Shown here: in pieces, positions 1 through 5,218 of the stretch
How positions within the stretch are numbered: the first letter of the stretch is position 1
How the letters are laid out: the number at the start of each line of letters is the position of its first letter
Assembly (NCBI GenBank): GCA_007118075.1
Contig: SKSH01000172.1
Location: 1 to 5,218 of the forward strand
Direction of reading: 5' to 3'
Origin: Halobacteriales archaeon
GTDB taxonomy: Archaea; Halobacteriota; Halobacteria; Halobacteriales; SKSH01
DNA length: 5,218 bases
Program-made: the position numbers and the translations under genes
Notes under the pieces: generated by a model
What the model was told of the DNA's origin: nothing
Seen by the model: the letters and a program-made list of their open reading frames with translations, nothing else
Database searches by the model: none

Positions 1-666
1 CACGACGAGGTCACCGAACTTGCGGCGATCGCAGACCAGGTGACCGACGAGATCGGCATAGCTCTCGATCAGGAGGGGACCTTCGACTGGGTGTGCTTCG
101 TGCCACTCCGCGGTCGGGAAGCTGGCGCGCTCACGAAGTACTTCGGCAGACGGACAGACGGTGAGTACAAGCTCCGCGGGATCGAGGCACGTCAGCGATC
201 AACGACGGCGTTCGTCAAAGCAGCACAACGTCGCTACATCGAGGTGCTCGATCAACATCGCGAACCAGCTCCGGTCTGCGACCGACTCGCGAGAGACATC
301 GCTCGACTGAAACGCCGACAAATTCCCCCAGAAGAACTCCTCATCCGTAGCCGGTTGACTCGTGAGCTCAAGGCGTATCGACAGCGCACCCTGCCAGCGG
401 CTGCGATGGCTAAATCGCGAGCACTCGGTGTTAATCGACAGCCTGGACAGGATGTCCGCTATCTCGTTATTGACGCCGATCCGGATGCTCACGAACGGGT
501 GATGCTCCACTTTGAGAACCTCGATTTGAACTACGACATCGACTTCTATCGCACGCGGTTGGTCCGTGCCTGCGAGAGTATCGTATCACCGCTCGGCTGG
601 GATCGCGACCGGATTGAAACATACCTGCGGGGAGAGCGACGGGTCACCCTCGGTGTGTTCGAATAA
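1..666 (+). CDS. Family B DNA polymerase, C-terminal part (5' end outside window)
   Basis: The frame is open from the first base, so the GTG at 40 is almost certainly an internal valine and this is the last 221 residues of a longer protein. It resembles the end of the palm and the thumb domain of haloarchaeal family B DNA-directed DNA polymerases. The segment FVPLRGREAGALTKYFGR (window residues 34-51) corresponds to the KKRY-like region, and it is followed by the family-typical YKLRGIEARQRST. The rest is a charged helical thumb, ending in a conserved-looking SPLGWDRDRIETYLRGE stretch. The exonuclease domain and the catalytic palm aspartates lie upstream of the window, so activity cannot be judged. 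The tail (RRVTLGVFE) has no recognisable PCNA-binding (PIP) motif, which fits a divergent second PolB better than the main replicative enzyme; that is inference. The gene converges on ctaA, with 5 nt between stop codons. Family assignment is by remembered similarity. Confidence 0.82.
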   Translation, partial: HDEVTELAAIADQVTDEIGIALDQEGTFDWVCFVPLRGREAGALTKYFGRRTDGEYKLRGIEARQRSTTAFVKAAQRRYIEVLDQHREPAPVCDRLARDIARLKRRQIPPEELLIRSRLTRELKAYRQRTLPAAAMAKSRALGVNRQPGQDVRYLVIDADPDAHERVMLHFENLDLNYDIDFYRTRLVRACESIVSPLGWDRDRIETYLRGERRVTLGVFE

Positions 667-671
667 CGGCG

Positions 672-1505
672 TCAGTTGATGAGACTCGACGGCCGACGTC
701 GCTGACTGAGATCTCGAGTGAGCGTCACCCAGAGTGCGACGCTGAGGACGATAATCAGAGTGAATCCAGCAGCCCAGTCGAGGGTCGTGACGAGATCGGT
801 TCTGACCAGCCGACCGGCAGTGAGCTGTATCGCCAGAAGTACGGCTGCTCCGGCGGATAACCAGGTCACGACCGACCGGCTGTCTCGGCCAGACGTTTTT
901 ACCGCCGTGAGGACGACACCGGTGAACATGGCGAGTCCAATCCCGTAATACAGTAATTGAATATTCGGAGAGTGGATCACCGTGAATCCAGGGGTCAATG
1001 TGAGGAAGGGGACCGTGAGAACAAGAGTCCCACCGAGGAGCTGTCGGATATCGAGTGAGGCTGAATCATGCCAATTTGTCGACCAGATCACTCCGAGCAT
1101 CAGACTGGTGAAGATGATGAGTGCGGTCGAGAAATGGGCGATGAGATACAGTGATTCGTACGAGAGGACTGTCTCTGCCCCGAGCCAAATCTGCACGGGG
1201 AGGAGGCCGACCGCCATGGTGAGGGCGACGACAGCTCGGCGTGAACGACCTCGGTGCCAGGTACTCAACCAGGTACCGAGGATCATGAAGCCGACGATCA
1301 TCGCGACAAGCCGGTGGAACCACTCAACGAAGCTCGGCCAGTTCGCTGGGAACAATCCCATCCACCCATCACAGAACGGCCAGCGGGCATCGCAGGCGAG
1401 GCCAGCACCAACGGCCGCCGTATAAATACCGAGCAGGAGCAAGGCGAACGTCCCCGCGACGGTCGCTGCAGCCAGGTGGCTGAATCGGAACTCGGAGGGG
1501 GGCAT
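672..1505 (-). CDS. ctaA: Heme A synthase, COX15/CtaA family
   Basis: A 277-residue integral membrane protein with about eight hydrophobic helices (roughly residues 9-33, 60-80, 90-108, 118-140, 157-176, 181-203, 212-230, 239-261). In this family the enzyme oxidises the C8 methyl of heme O to the formyl of heme A for aa3-type terminal oxidases. The first half carries the family marks: GAGLAC-x6-C with Cys38 and Cys45 (the disulfide-loop pair), VEWFHRL with Glu61 and His64, and His124 in LIAHFSTA. In the second half the positions matching His64 and His124 appear to be Tyr186 and Trp244 or nearby, and no second Cys loop is present. The ATG at 1505 is chosen because it begins the hydrophobic N-terminus and lies 28 nt downstream of a TATA-like box, with no ribosome binding site. 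The gene is divergent from maeB and convergent with the polymerase gene. No ctaB or oxidase gene is adjacent in this window. Confidence 0.88.
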   Translation of the reverse strand: MPPSEFRFSHLAAATVAGTFALLLLGIYTAAVGAGLACDARWPFCDGWMGLFPANWPSFVEWFHRLVAMIVGFMILGTWLSTWHRGRSRRAVVALTMAVGLLPVQIWLGAETVLSYESLYLIAHFSTALIIFTSLMLGVIWSTNWHDSASLDIRQLLGGTLVLTVPFLTLTPGFTVIHSPNIQLLYYGIGLAMFTGVVLTAVKTSGRDSRSVVTWLSAGAAVLLAIQLTAGRLVRTDLVTTLDWAAGFTLIIVLSVALWVTLTRDLSQRRRPSSLIN

Positions 1506-1533
1506 ACAGGTGCTTGAATGTTGTGCAGAGACG

Positions 1534-1539
1534 GATAAA
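1534..1539 (-). promoter_or_regulatory. TATA-like box of ctaA
   Basis: The minus strand reads TTTATC inside GGATTTATCC, with 28 nt between the box and the ctaA ATG. Archaeal transcription usually starts about 25 nt downstream of the box, so the transcript should begin at or within a few bases of the start codon, giving a leaderless or nearly leaderless mRNA. No Shine-Dalgarno-like sequence precedes the ATG. The surrounding GGATaaATCC context is nearly symmetric, so some activity on the other strand cannot be excluded, but the maeB box at 1578-1584 is better placed for maeB. Confidence 0.6.
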
Positions 1540-1577
1540 TCCGCACCGGTTGACAGGTGAAAGGACCATCCATGGGC

Positions 1578-1584
1578 TTTTTAT
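1578..1584 (+). promoter_or_regulatory. TATA-like box of maeB
   Basis: TTTTTAT lies with 25 nt between its end and the ATG at 1610, which is the spacing expected for a leaderless haloarchaeal transcript. It decides the maeB start: the frame is open back to 1514, but that extension would run through this promoter and would add residues unlike the family N-terminus. A perfect inverted repeat begins immediately after the box. Confidence 0.65.
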
Positions 1585-1605
1585 CCGACGGGTCGTATCC
1601 GTCGG
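1585..1605. repeat. Perfect 7-bp inverted repeat between maeB TATA box and start codon
   Basis: CCGACGG (1585-1591) and CCGTCGG (1599-1605) are exact reverse complements separated by 7 nt. The element abuts the TATA box and ends 4 nt before the ATG, so it overlies the expected transcription start. That is the usual position for a repressor-type operator in archaea, where binding would block polymerase recruitment. Because the mRNA is predicted to start at or near the ATG, most of the repeat would not be transcribed, which argues for a DNA-level site rather than an RNA hairpin. The repeat is seen directly; the operator role is inference. Confidence 0.4.
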
Positions 1606-1609
1606 TCTC

Positions 1610-3889
1610 ATGGGACTCGATGAGGACGCGCTCTCGTATCACGAAGCGGAACCACCCGGGAAGATCGAGATTGCGACGACCAAGCCGACGAGTACGCAAC
1701 GAGATTTGAGCCTCGCCTATTCACCAGGGGTGGCTGCCCCATGCCTTGCGATCGAAGCCGAGCCTGAGGACGTCTACCGATACACCGCTAAGGGGAACCT
1801 TGTCGGCGTCATCAGTGATGGCTCAGCTGTCCTCGGACTCGGTGATATCGGCCCCGAGGCATCGAAACCGGTCATGGAGGGAAAGGGGGTGTTGTTCAAG
1901 CGGTTCGCAGACATCGATGTCTTCGACATCGAGTTGGATGTTTCCGAAGCCGAGGAGCTCATCTCCGTCGTCCGGGCGATGGAACCAACCTTTGGTGGGA
2001 TAAACCTCGAGGACATCGCGGCACCGAAGTGTTTCACGATTGAGGAGACCCTTCGGCGAGAACTCGATATCCCAGTCTTTCATGACGACCAACACGGTAC
2101 GGCCATCATCAGCGGGGCGGCGTTGTTGAACGCGCTCGACCTGTGCGACAAAGCGATTGAGGATATCGACGTGGTCTTCTCAGGTGCCGGTGCAAGTGCC
2201 ATTGCATCGGCTCGCTTCTACCAGGAACTGGGTGTCAACCCCGAACGAATCACCATGTGCGATTCAAAGGGAATCATCACCAGCACTCGAGCCGAGACGG
2301 AGGACCTCAATCCGTACAAGGGACAGTTCGAAAGCGAAGGACCAGGGGGCGATCTCGCTGAAGCGATGGCCGATGCCGACGTATTCGTCGGTCTGTCGGT
2401 CGGTGGGATCGTCGACGGAGATATGATCAGATCGATGGCCAGCGATCCAATCGTCTTCGCAATGGCCAACCCAGAACCTGAGATCGACTATTATGAGGCA
2501 AAGGATGCCAGAGATGACACGGTCATCGTGGCCACAGGTCGGTCCGATTTCCCAAATCAAGTCAACAACGTCCTCGGATTTCCATTCATCTTCCGTGGAG
2601 CGCTCGATGTGCGAGCCACCGAAATCAACGAAGAGATGAAGGTAGCCGCTGCGAAGGCTCTTGCATCGTTGGCTCGCCAAGACGTCCCAGATGCAGTCGT
2701 CAGTGCGTACGGGACCGAAGCACTCCAATTTGGTCCGGATTACATCATCCCGAAACCACTCGATCCACGGGTCCTGTTCGAGGTCGCCCCTGCCGTCGCC
2801 AGCGCGGCTATCGAGAGTGGTGCAACGAGACGGACCCTCGATATGGACCGCTATGTAGAACGACTCGAGGCTCGCCTTGGCAAGAGCAGGGAGATGATGC
2901 GTGTCATCTACAACAAGGCGAAGTCTGACCCGAAACGGGTGGTGCTTGCACATGGTGAGAACGGCCGGACGATTCGGGCAGCGTACCAGCTCATCGAACA
3001 GGGAATTGCTGACCCGGTGCTTCTTGGCGATCCTTCTTTCATCACGAATCGGATCGACGACCTCGGGCTCTCGTTCGAACCGGAGATCATCGACCCCCAG
3101 AACCGACGTGTCGAACAGTATGCTCAGCATCTATACGAGCGTCGTAAGCGAAAGGGAGTCACCGAACGCGAGGCTCATGACCTGGTCAGAGATCCCAACT
3201 ACTACGCAGCGGTGATGGTCGATGCAGGCGAGGCAGATGCAATGTTGACCGGGTTGACCCACCACTACCCCTCCGCGCTCAGACCATTGTTACAGGTGAT
3301 CGGGACGGCAGAAGACGCCGAGTACGCAGCCGGTGTCTACCTGCTCACGTTCCGAAACAAGGTCGTCTTCTGTGCCGATGCGACGGTCAATCAGAATCCA
3401 GATGAACAGGTACTCGCCGAGGTCACCAAGCACACTGCAGAGCTCGCCAGGCGGTTCAACGTCGAACCGAGGGCCGCGCTCCTCTCATACTCGAACTTCG
3501 GGAGTGTTCGAAACGAGGGGACGGCAAAACCAGCTCGAGCGGCCTCCATGCTCCGAAATGATCCCGAGGTGGATTTCCCAGTCGACGGTGAGATGCAAGC
3601 CGATACAGCCGTGGTCGAGGATATCTTGACGGGAACGTACAGCTTCTCCGAGCTCGAGCGACCGGCAAACGTTCTCATCTTCCCAAATCTTGAGGCAGGC
3701 AATATCAGTTACAAGTTACTCCAGCGCCTTGGCGGTGCAGAGGCAATCGGGCCGATGCTCGTTGGTATGGATAAACCAGTCCACGTCCTACAGCGGGATG
3801 ATGAGGTCAAGGATATCGTGAACCTCACTGCGGTGGCGGTCGTCGATGCCCAGCGTCGTCAGGCAAGTTCACTCGACGAATATCTCTAG
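1610..3889 (+). CDS. maeB: MaeB-type malic enzyme with C-terminal phosphotransacetylase-like domain
   Basis: A 759-residue protein that decarboxylates malate to pyruvate while reducing NADP (or NAD), linking the TCA cycle to gluconeogenesis and NADPH supply. The N-terminal malic domain (about 15-150) has RDLSLAYSPGVA with the likely catalytic Tyr37, VMEGKGVLFKRFA with the likely catalytic lysine near residue 92, the metal-binding Glu134-Asp135 in INLEDI, and FHDDQHGTA (157-165). The Rossmann domain follows with GAGASAIA (192-199), then AMANPEPEI and SDFPNQVNN, ending near PKPLDPR (381-387). From about 430 to the end comes a Pta-like domain (VVLAHGE, GEMQADTAVVED, NVLIFPNLEAGNISYKLL). As in other MaeB proteins this domain is expected to be regulatory (acetyl-CoA binding) rather than catalytic: the Pta STK/STR-type active-site segment reads SNF at 628-630. 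Length matches full-size MaeB. The ATG at 1610 fits the family N-terminus and the TATA spacing. Cofactor preference cannot be read with confidence. Confidence 0.93.
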   Translation: MGLDEDALSYHEAEPPGKIEIATTKPTSTQRDLSLAYSPGVAAPCLAIEAEPEDVYRYTAKGNLVGVISDGSAVLGLGDIGPEASKPVMEGKGVLFKRFADIDVFDIELDVSEAEELISVVRAMEPTFGGINLEDIAAPKCFTIEETLRRELDIPVFHDDQHGTAIISGAALLNALDLCDKAIEDIDVVFSGAGASAIASARFYQELGVNPERITMCDSKGIITSTRAETEDLNPYKGQFESEGPGGDLAEAMADADVFVGLSVGGIVDGDMIRSMASDPIVFAMANPEPEIDYYEAKDARDDTVIVATGRSDFPNQVNNVLGFPFIFRGALDVRATEINEEMKVAAAKALASLARQDVPDAVVSAYGTEALQFGPDYIIPKPLDPRVLFEVAPAVASAAIESGATRRTLDMDRYVERLEARLGKSREMMRVIYNKAKSDPKRVVLAHGENGRTIRAAYQLIEQGIADPVLLGDPSFITNRIDDLGLSFEPEIIDPQNRRVEQYAQHLYERRKRKGVTEREAHDLVRDPNYYAAVMVDAGEADAMLTGLTHHYPSALRPLLQVIGTAEDAEYAAGVYLLTFRNKVVFCADATVNQNPDEQVLAEVTKHTAELARRFNVEPRAALLSYSNFGSVRNEGTAKPARAASMLRNDPEVDFPVDGEMQADTAVVEDILTGTYSFSELERPANVLIFPNLEAGNISYKLLQRLGGAEAIGPMLVGMDKPVHVLQRDDEVKDIVNLTAVAVVDAQRRQASSLDEYL

Positions 3890-3900
3890 CGAAATCATAC

Positions 3901-4521
3901 TCATTCGGTCGATGACCGCCTCGCACGAGAGGGTGGTGGGATTGAATCCGAAGCAGCGGTCCGATCGTATCGAGAGAGCACACAACGGTCTGGTCGGCTC
4001 GCCAGATGATTGTAGGATCGTGGATCGTTAGCAAGTGAATGTGCTGGATTGCTTGCCCCATCGATACTCACTGCCCGAACCTCCTCGATGGTCGATAGCC
4101 GAGCCTGGATACCACGCCAATGATGTTTGGCACCGTCAGGGATGCCGATGCTGGAATCACCGTTTTCGTCTAAGTCTCCCAATGCCAATGTGTTGACATT
4201 GATCGCAAGCTGTTCGTGATCCACGAGAATCCCCACGGTCGACGTCGGAGGAACTCTCGCGGCGAGAACATCCAATCCGAAGTGGAGGGCACGGTACTCT
4301 GAGACGTTGTTGTCCGGGCTGGAATCCACCCTGGCCAGGCGGGTCACCTCTCTTCCGTCCCGTGTCTCGACGATCGCCCCAAGGCCACCATCATCGGTGC
4401 GGTAGGATCCATCGGTTGCAAGATAGTAATCGAGGTGATGTGTCCATGGAGGGTGGCCGATCAGTGGCGTATATGACTCATCAAAGAGGTCCCGAAGTGA
4501 CGAACTCCCGAACACCGCCAT
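3901..4521 (-). CDS. RNase H-like protein, haloarchaeal type
   Basis: A 206-residue soluble protein with an RNase H fold pattern; such enzymes cleave the RNA strand of RNA-DNA hybrids. The four expected acidic active-site residues can be placed: Asp37 in YLATDGSY, Glu75 in NNVSEYRALHFGLDVL, Asp101 in GILVDHEQLA, and Asp166 in NPAHSLAND, with His161 as a possible conserved histidine. The usual FDGAS-GNPG start of bacterial-type RNase HI is replaced by ATDGSYR and a GGLGAI strand. The N-terminus (MAVFGSSSLRDLFDES) resembles a haloarchaeal RNase H-like group as I remember it. The frame is open to an ATG at 4584, but 4521 is preferred because it begins that conserved segment and sits 24 nt after a TATA-like box; the longer form would contain the promoter. 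The last 25 or so residues are basic, low-complexity and poorly conserved-looking. It converges on maeB with 11 nt between stop codons. Its substrate is not shown by sequence. Confidence 0.82.
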   Translation of the reverse strand: MAVFGSSSLRDLFDESYTPLIGHPPWTHHLDYYLATDGSYRTDDGGLGAIVETRDGREVTRLARVDSSPDNNVSEYRALHFGLDVLAARVPPTSTVGILVDHEQLAINVNTLALGDLDENGDSSIGIPDGAKHHWRGIQARLSTIEEVRAVSIDGASNPAHSLANDPRSYNHLASRPDRCVLSRYDRTAASDSIPPPSRARRSSTE

Positions 4522-4523
4522 AG

Positions 4524-4533
4524 GTATCGATAC
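4524..4533. repeat. 10-bp perfect palindrome just upstream of the RNase H-like start codon
   Basis: GTATCGATAC is its own reverse complement and lies 2 nt upstream of the start codon, between the TATA-like box and the ATG. It therefore sits over or next to the predicted transcription start. It could be a small operator. A single short palindrome can also arise by chance, and nothing else here supports regulation. Confidence 0.25.
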
Positions 4534-4545
4534 AACTGAGGTGAA

Positions 4546-4551
4546 AATAAA
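4546..4551 (-). promoter_or_regulatory. TATA-like box of the RNase H-like gene
   Basis: The minus strand reads TTTATT within GGTTTATTTTC, with 24 nt between the box and the ATG at 4521. This gives the same leaderless layout as the other two promoters in the window and fixes the start at 4521 rather than 4584. It shows that the gene can be transcribed independently of the peptide-transporter ATPase gene upstream on the same strand, whose stop codon is 45 nt before the box. Confidence 0.6.
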
Positions 4552-4596
4552 CCATTGGTCGATAGTGGCGTCGAGTTGTAACAATCAGTTGTGACA

Positions 4597-5218
4597 TCAA
4601 TCAGCCGAATCGGATGTCAGCTTGGTGTACAAATGACAGGAGACCGCGTGTGACGACTGTGAAAGAGATGGTTCAATCTCCTCACACACGCTCGGATACG
4701 CTCGACGTAATTGTTCCTCGGCCGCCTCCCACCGATCAGCTGCAACCAACTCAATCGCATCGAGGATCGTTTCCATGTGCTCCTCTGGGAGTTCACGAGT
4801 GAACAGCCGGCCATATACCGCATCAATCTCATCAGCAAGCACGTCCGCTTCTTCAGAGCCATCACCAATCGCTTCGATCGAGAGCTCCTGACGTTCGATT
4901 CGGGTCCGGAGATCCATCACCGCTCTGAACGATTCCTGTTCAAGAGTCAGTTCATCAGGTGGGATGATCTTCGGGCAGCGCGTTCTGAACCGACAACCGC
5001 TCGGCGGATCTCGAGGAGACGGGACATCACCGGATATTGGATCCTTTTCACGGTCACGCTCTTCAATCGACGCTCTTGGGACACTCTCCAACAGCGCTTT
5101 GGTGTAAGGATGCTGCGGATTTTCGAACAGATCAGCCACAGGTGCGACCTCGACGATCTCTCCCAGATACATCACGGCAACTCGATCGCAGATATGGCGA
5201 ATCACGGAGAGATCATGG
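4597..5218 (-). CDS. Oligopeptide/dipeptide ABC transporter ATP-binding protein, C-terminal part (5' end outside window)
   Basis: The frame is open to the window edge. Reading in, it gives HDLSVIRHICDRVAVMYLGEIVE, the switch-histidine (H-loop) region and following strand of an OppD/OppF/DppF-type ATPase; the Walker A, signature and Walker B motifs lie beyond the edge, so the GTG at 5205 is internal. Next come PQHPYTKALLESVPR and GDVPSPRDPPSGCRFRTRCP, the C-terminal domain typical of peptide-importer ATPases, which energise uptake of peptides or nickel-type ligands at the cytoplasmic face of the membrane. The domain carries four cysteines (codons at 4993-4995, 4975-4977, 4684-4686, 4636-4638), matching the C-x5-C...C...C pattern that binds a [4Fe-4S] cluster in characterised OppD/DppD homologues. 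About 96 residues separate the second and third cysteines where about 6 are usual; the inserted part is acidic and helical-looking. Permease and binding-protein genes would be expected upstream, outside the window. Confidence 0.9.
   Translation of the reverse strand, partial: HDLSVIRHICDRVAVMYLGEIVEVAPVADLFENPQHPYTKALLESVPRASIEERDREKDPISGDVPSPRDPPSGCRFRTRCPKIIPPDELTLEQESFRAVMDLRTRIERQELSIEAIGDGSEEADVLADEIDAVYGRLFTRELPEEHMETILDAIELVAADRWEAAEEQLRRAYPSVCEEIEPSLSQSSHAVSCHLYTKLTSDSAD

Noticed and set aside
40..42. GTG as start codon of the polymerase fragment
   Set aside because: The frame is open to base 1 and the family is several hundred residues longer, so this is an internal valine in a gene cut by the window.
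982..1425. Plus-strand open frame of 147 codons across ctaA
   Set aside because: It is antisense to ctaA, whose reading frame has clear helices and catalytic motifs; the antisense product has no recognisable feature.
1506..1559. Direct repeat ACAGGTG at 1506-1512 and 1553-1559
   Set aside because: Seven bases, only two copies and asymmetric placement relative to both promoters; likely chance.
1514..1609. Possible 32-codon N-terminal extension of maeB from a TTG
   Set aside because: It would include the maeB TATA box, the inverted repeat and part of the ctaA promoter, and its residues do not resemble the MaeB N-terminus, which begins at the ATG at 1610.
2264..3130. 288-codon open frame on the minus strand inside maeB
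   Set aside because: It lies wholly antisense to a strongly conserved maeB segment, has no recognisable domain and no promoter layout like its neighbours, and long antisense frames are common in such coding sequence.
4522..4584. Possible 21-residue N-terminal extension of the RNase H-like protein, with a hydrophobic WFIFTSVVSI stretch resembling a signal sequence
   Set aside because: The hydrophobic residues are the translation of the TATA-like box and the palindrome region; the family-like N-terminus starts at the ATG at 4521.
4564..4606. Short repeats around CAATCAG and ACAACT between the ABC ATPase gene and the RNase H-like gene, considered as a terminator or operator
   Set aside because: The arms are short and imperfect and no T-rich tract follows on the minus strand, so neither role is supported.

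Overview
The window looks like chromosomal DNA of a halophilic archaeon (class Halobacteria). Three things point there. The encoded proteins are acidic. Every gene whose start lies inside the window has an archaeal TATA-like box 24-28 nt upstream of its start codon and no Shine-Dalgarno sequence, which is the leaderless pattern common in haloarchaea. The protein families also have a strongly haloarchaeal look: a divergent family B DNA polymerase C-terminus, a CtaA heme A synthase, a MaeB-type malic enzyme, a DGSY-type RNase H and a peptide-transporter ATPase with a long acidic insertion. By eye the GC content is around the mid-50s percent, which is low for many haloarchaea.

Layout, left to right: the 3' end of a family B DNA polymerase gene (+, 1-666) meets ctaA (-, 672-1505) tail to tail with only 5 nt between stop codons. 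A 104-nt divergent promoter region (1506-1609) serves ctaA leftward and maeB (+, 1610-3889) rightward. It contains a perfect 7-bp inverted repeat between the maeB TATA box and start codon. maeB meets an RNase H-like gene (-, 3901-4521) tail to tail with 11 nt between. A 75-nt gap holds that gene's TATA box and a 10-bp palindrome. Upstream on the same strand is the 3' part of an oligopeptide/dipeptide ABC-transporter ATPase gene (-, 4597 to beyond the window edge).

The genes do not form one pathway: replication or repair (polymerase, RNase H), heme A supply for terminal oxidases (ctaA), C4-to-C3 carbon metabolism (maeB) and peptide uptake (ATPase). Each gene with a visible start appears to have its own promoter. 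I see no RNA gene, mobile element, CRISPR array or phage gene, and no clearly novel system. Points worth a second look are the apparent loss of both second-half histidines in CtaA, the roughly 90-residue insertion that splits the cysteine motif of the ABC ATPase, the palindromic elements over two predicted transcription starts, and the near-zero spacing of the two convergent gene pairs. No stretch over 300 bases lacks a gene.
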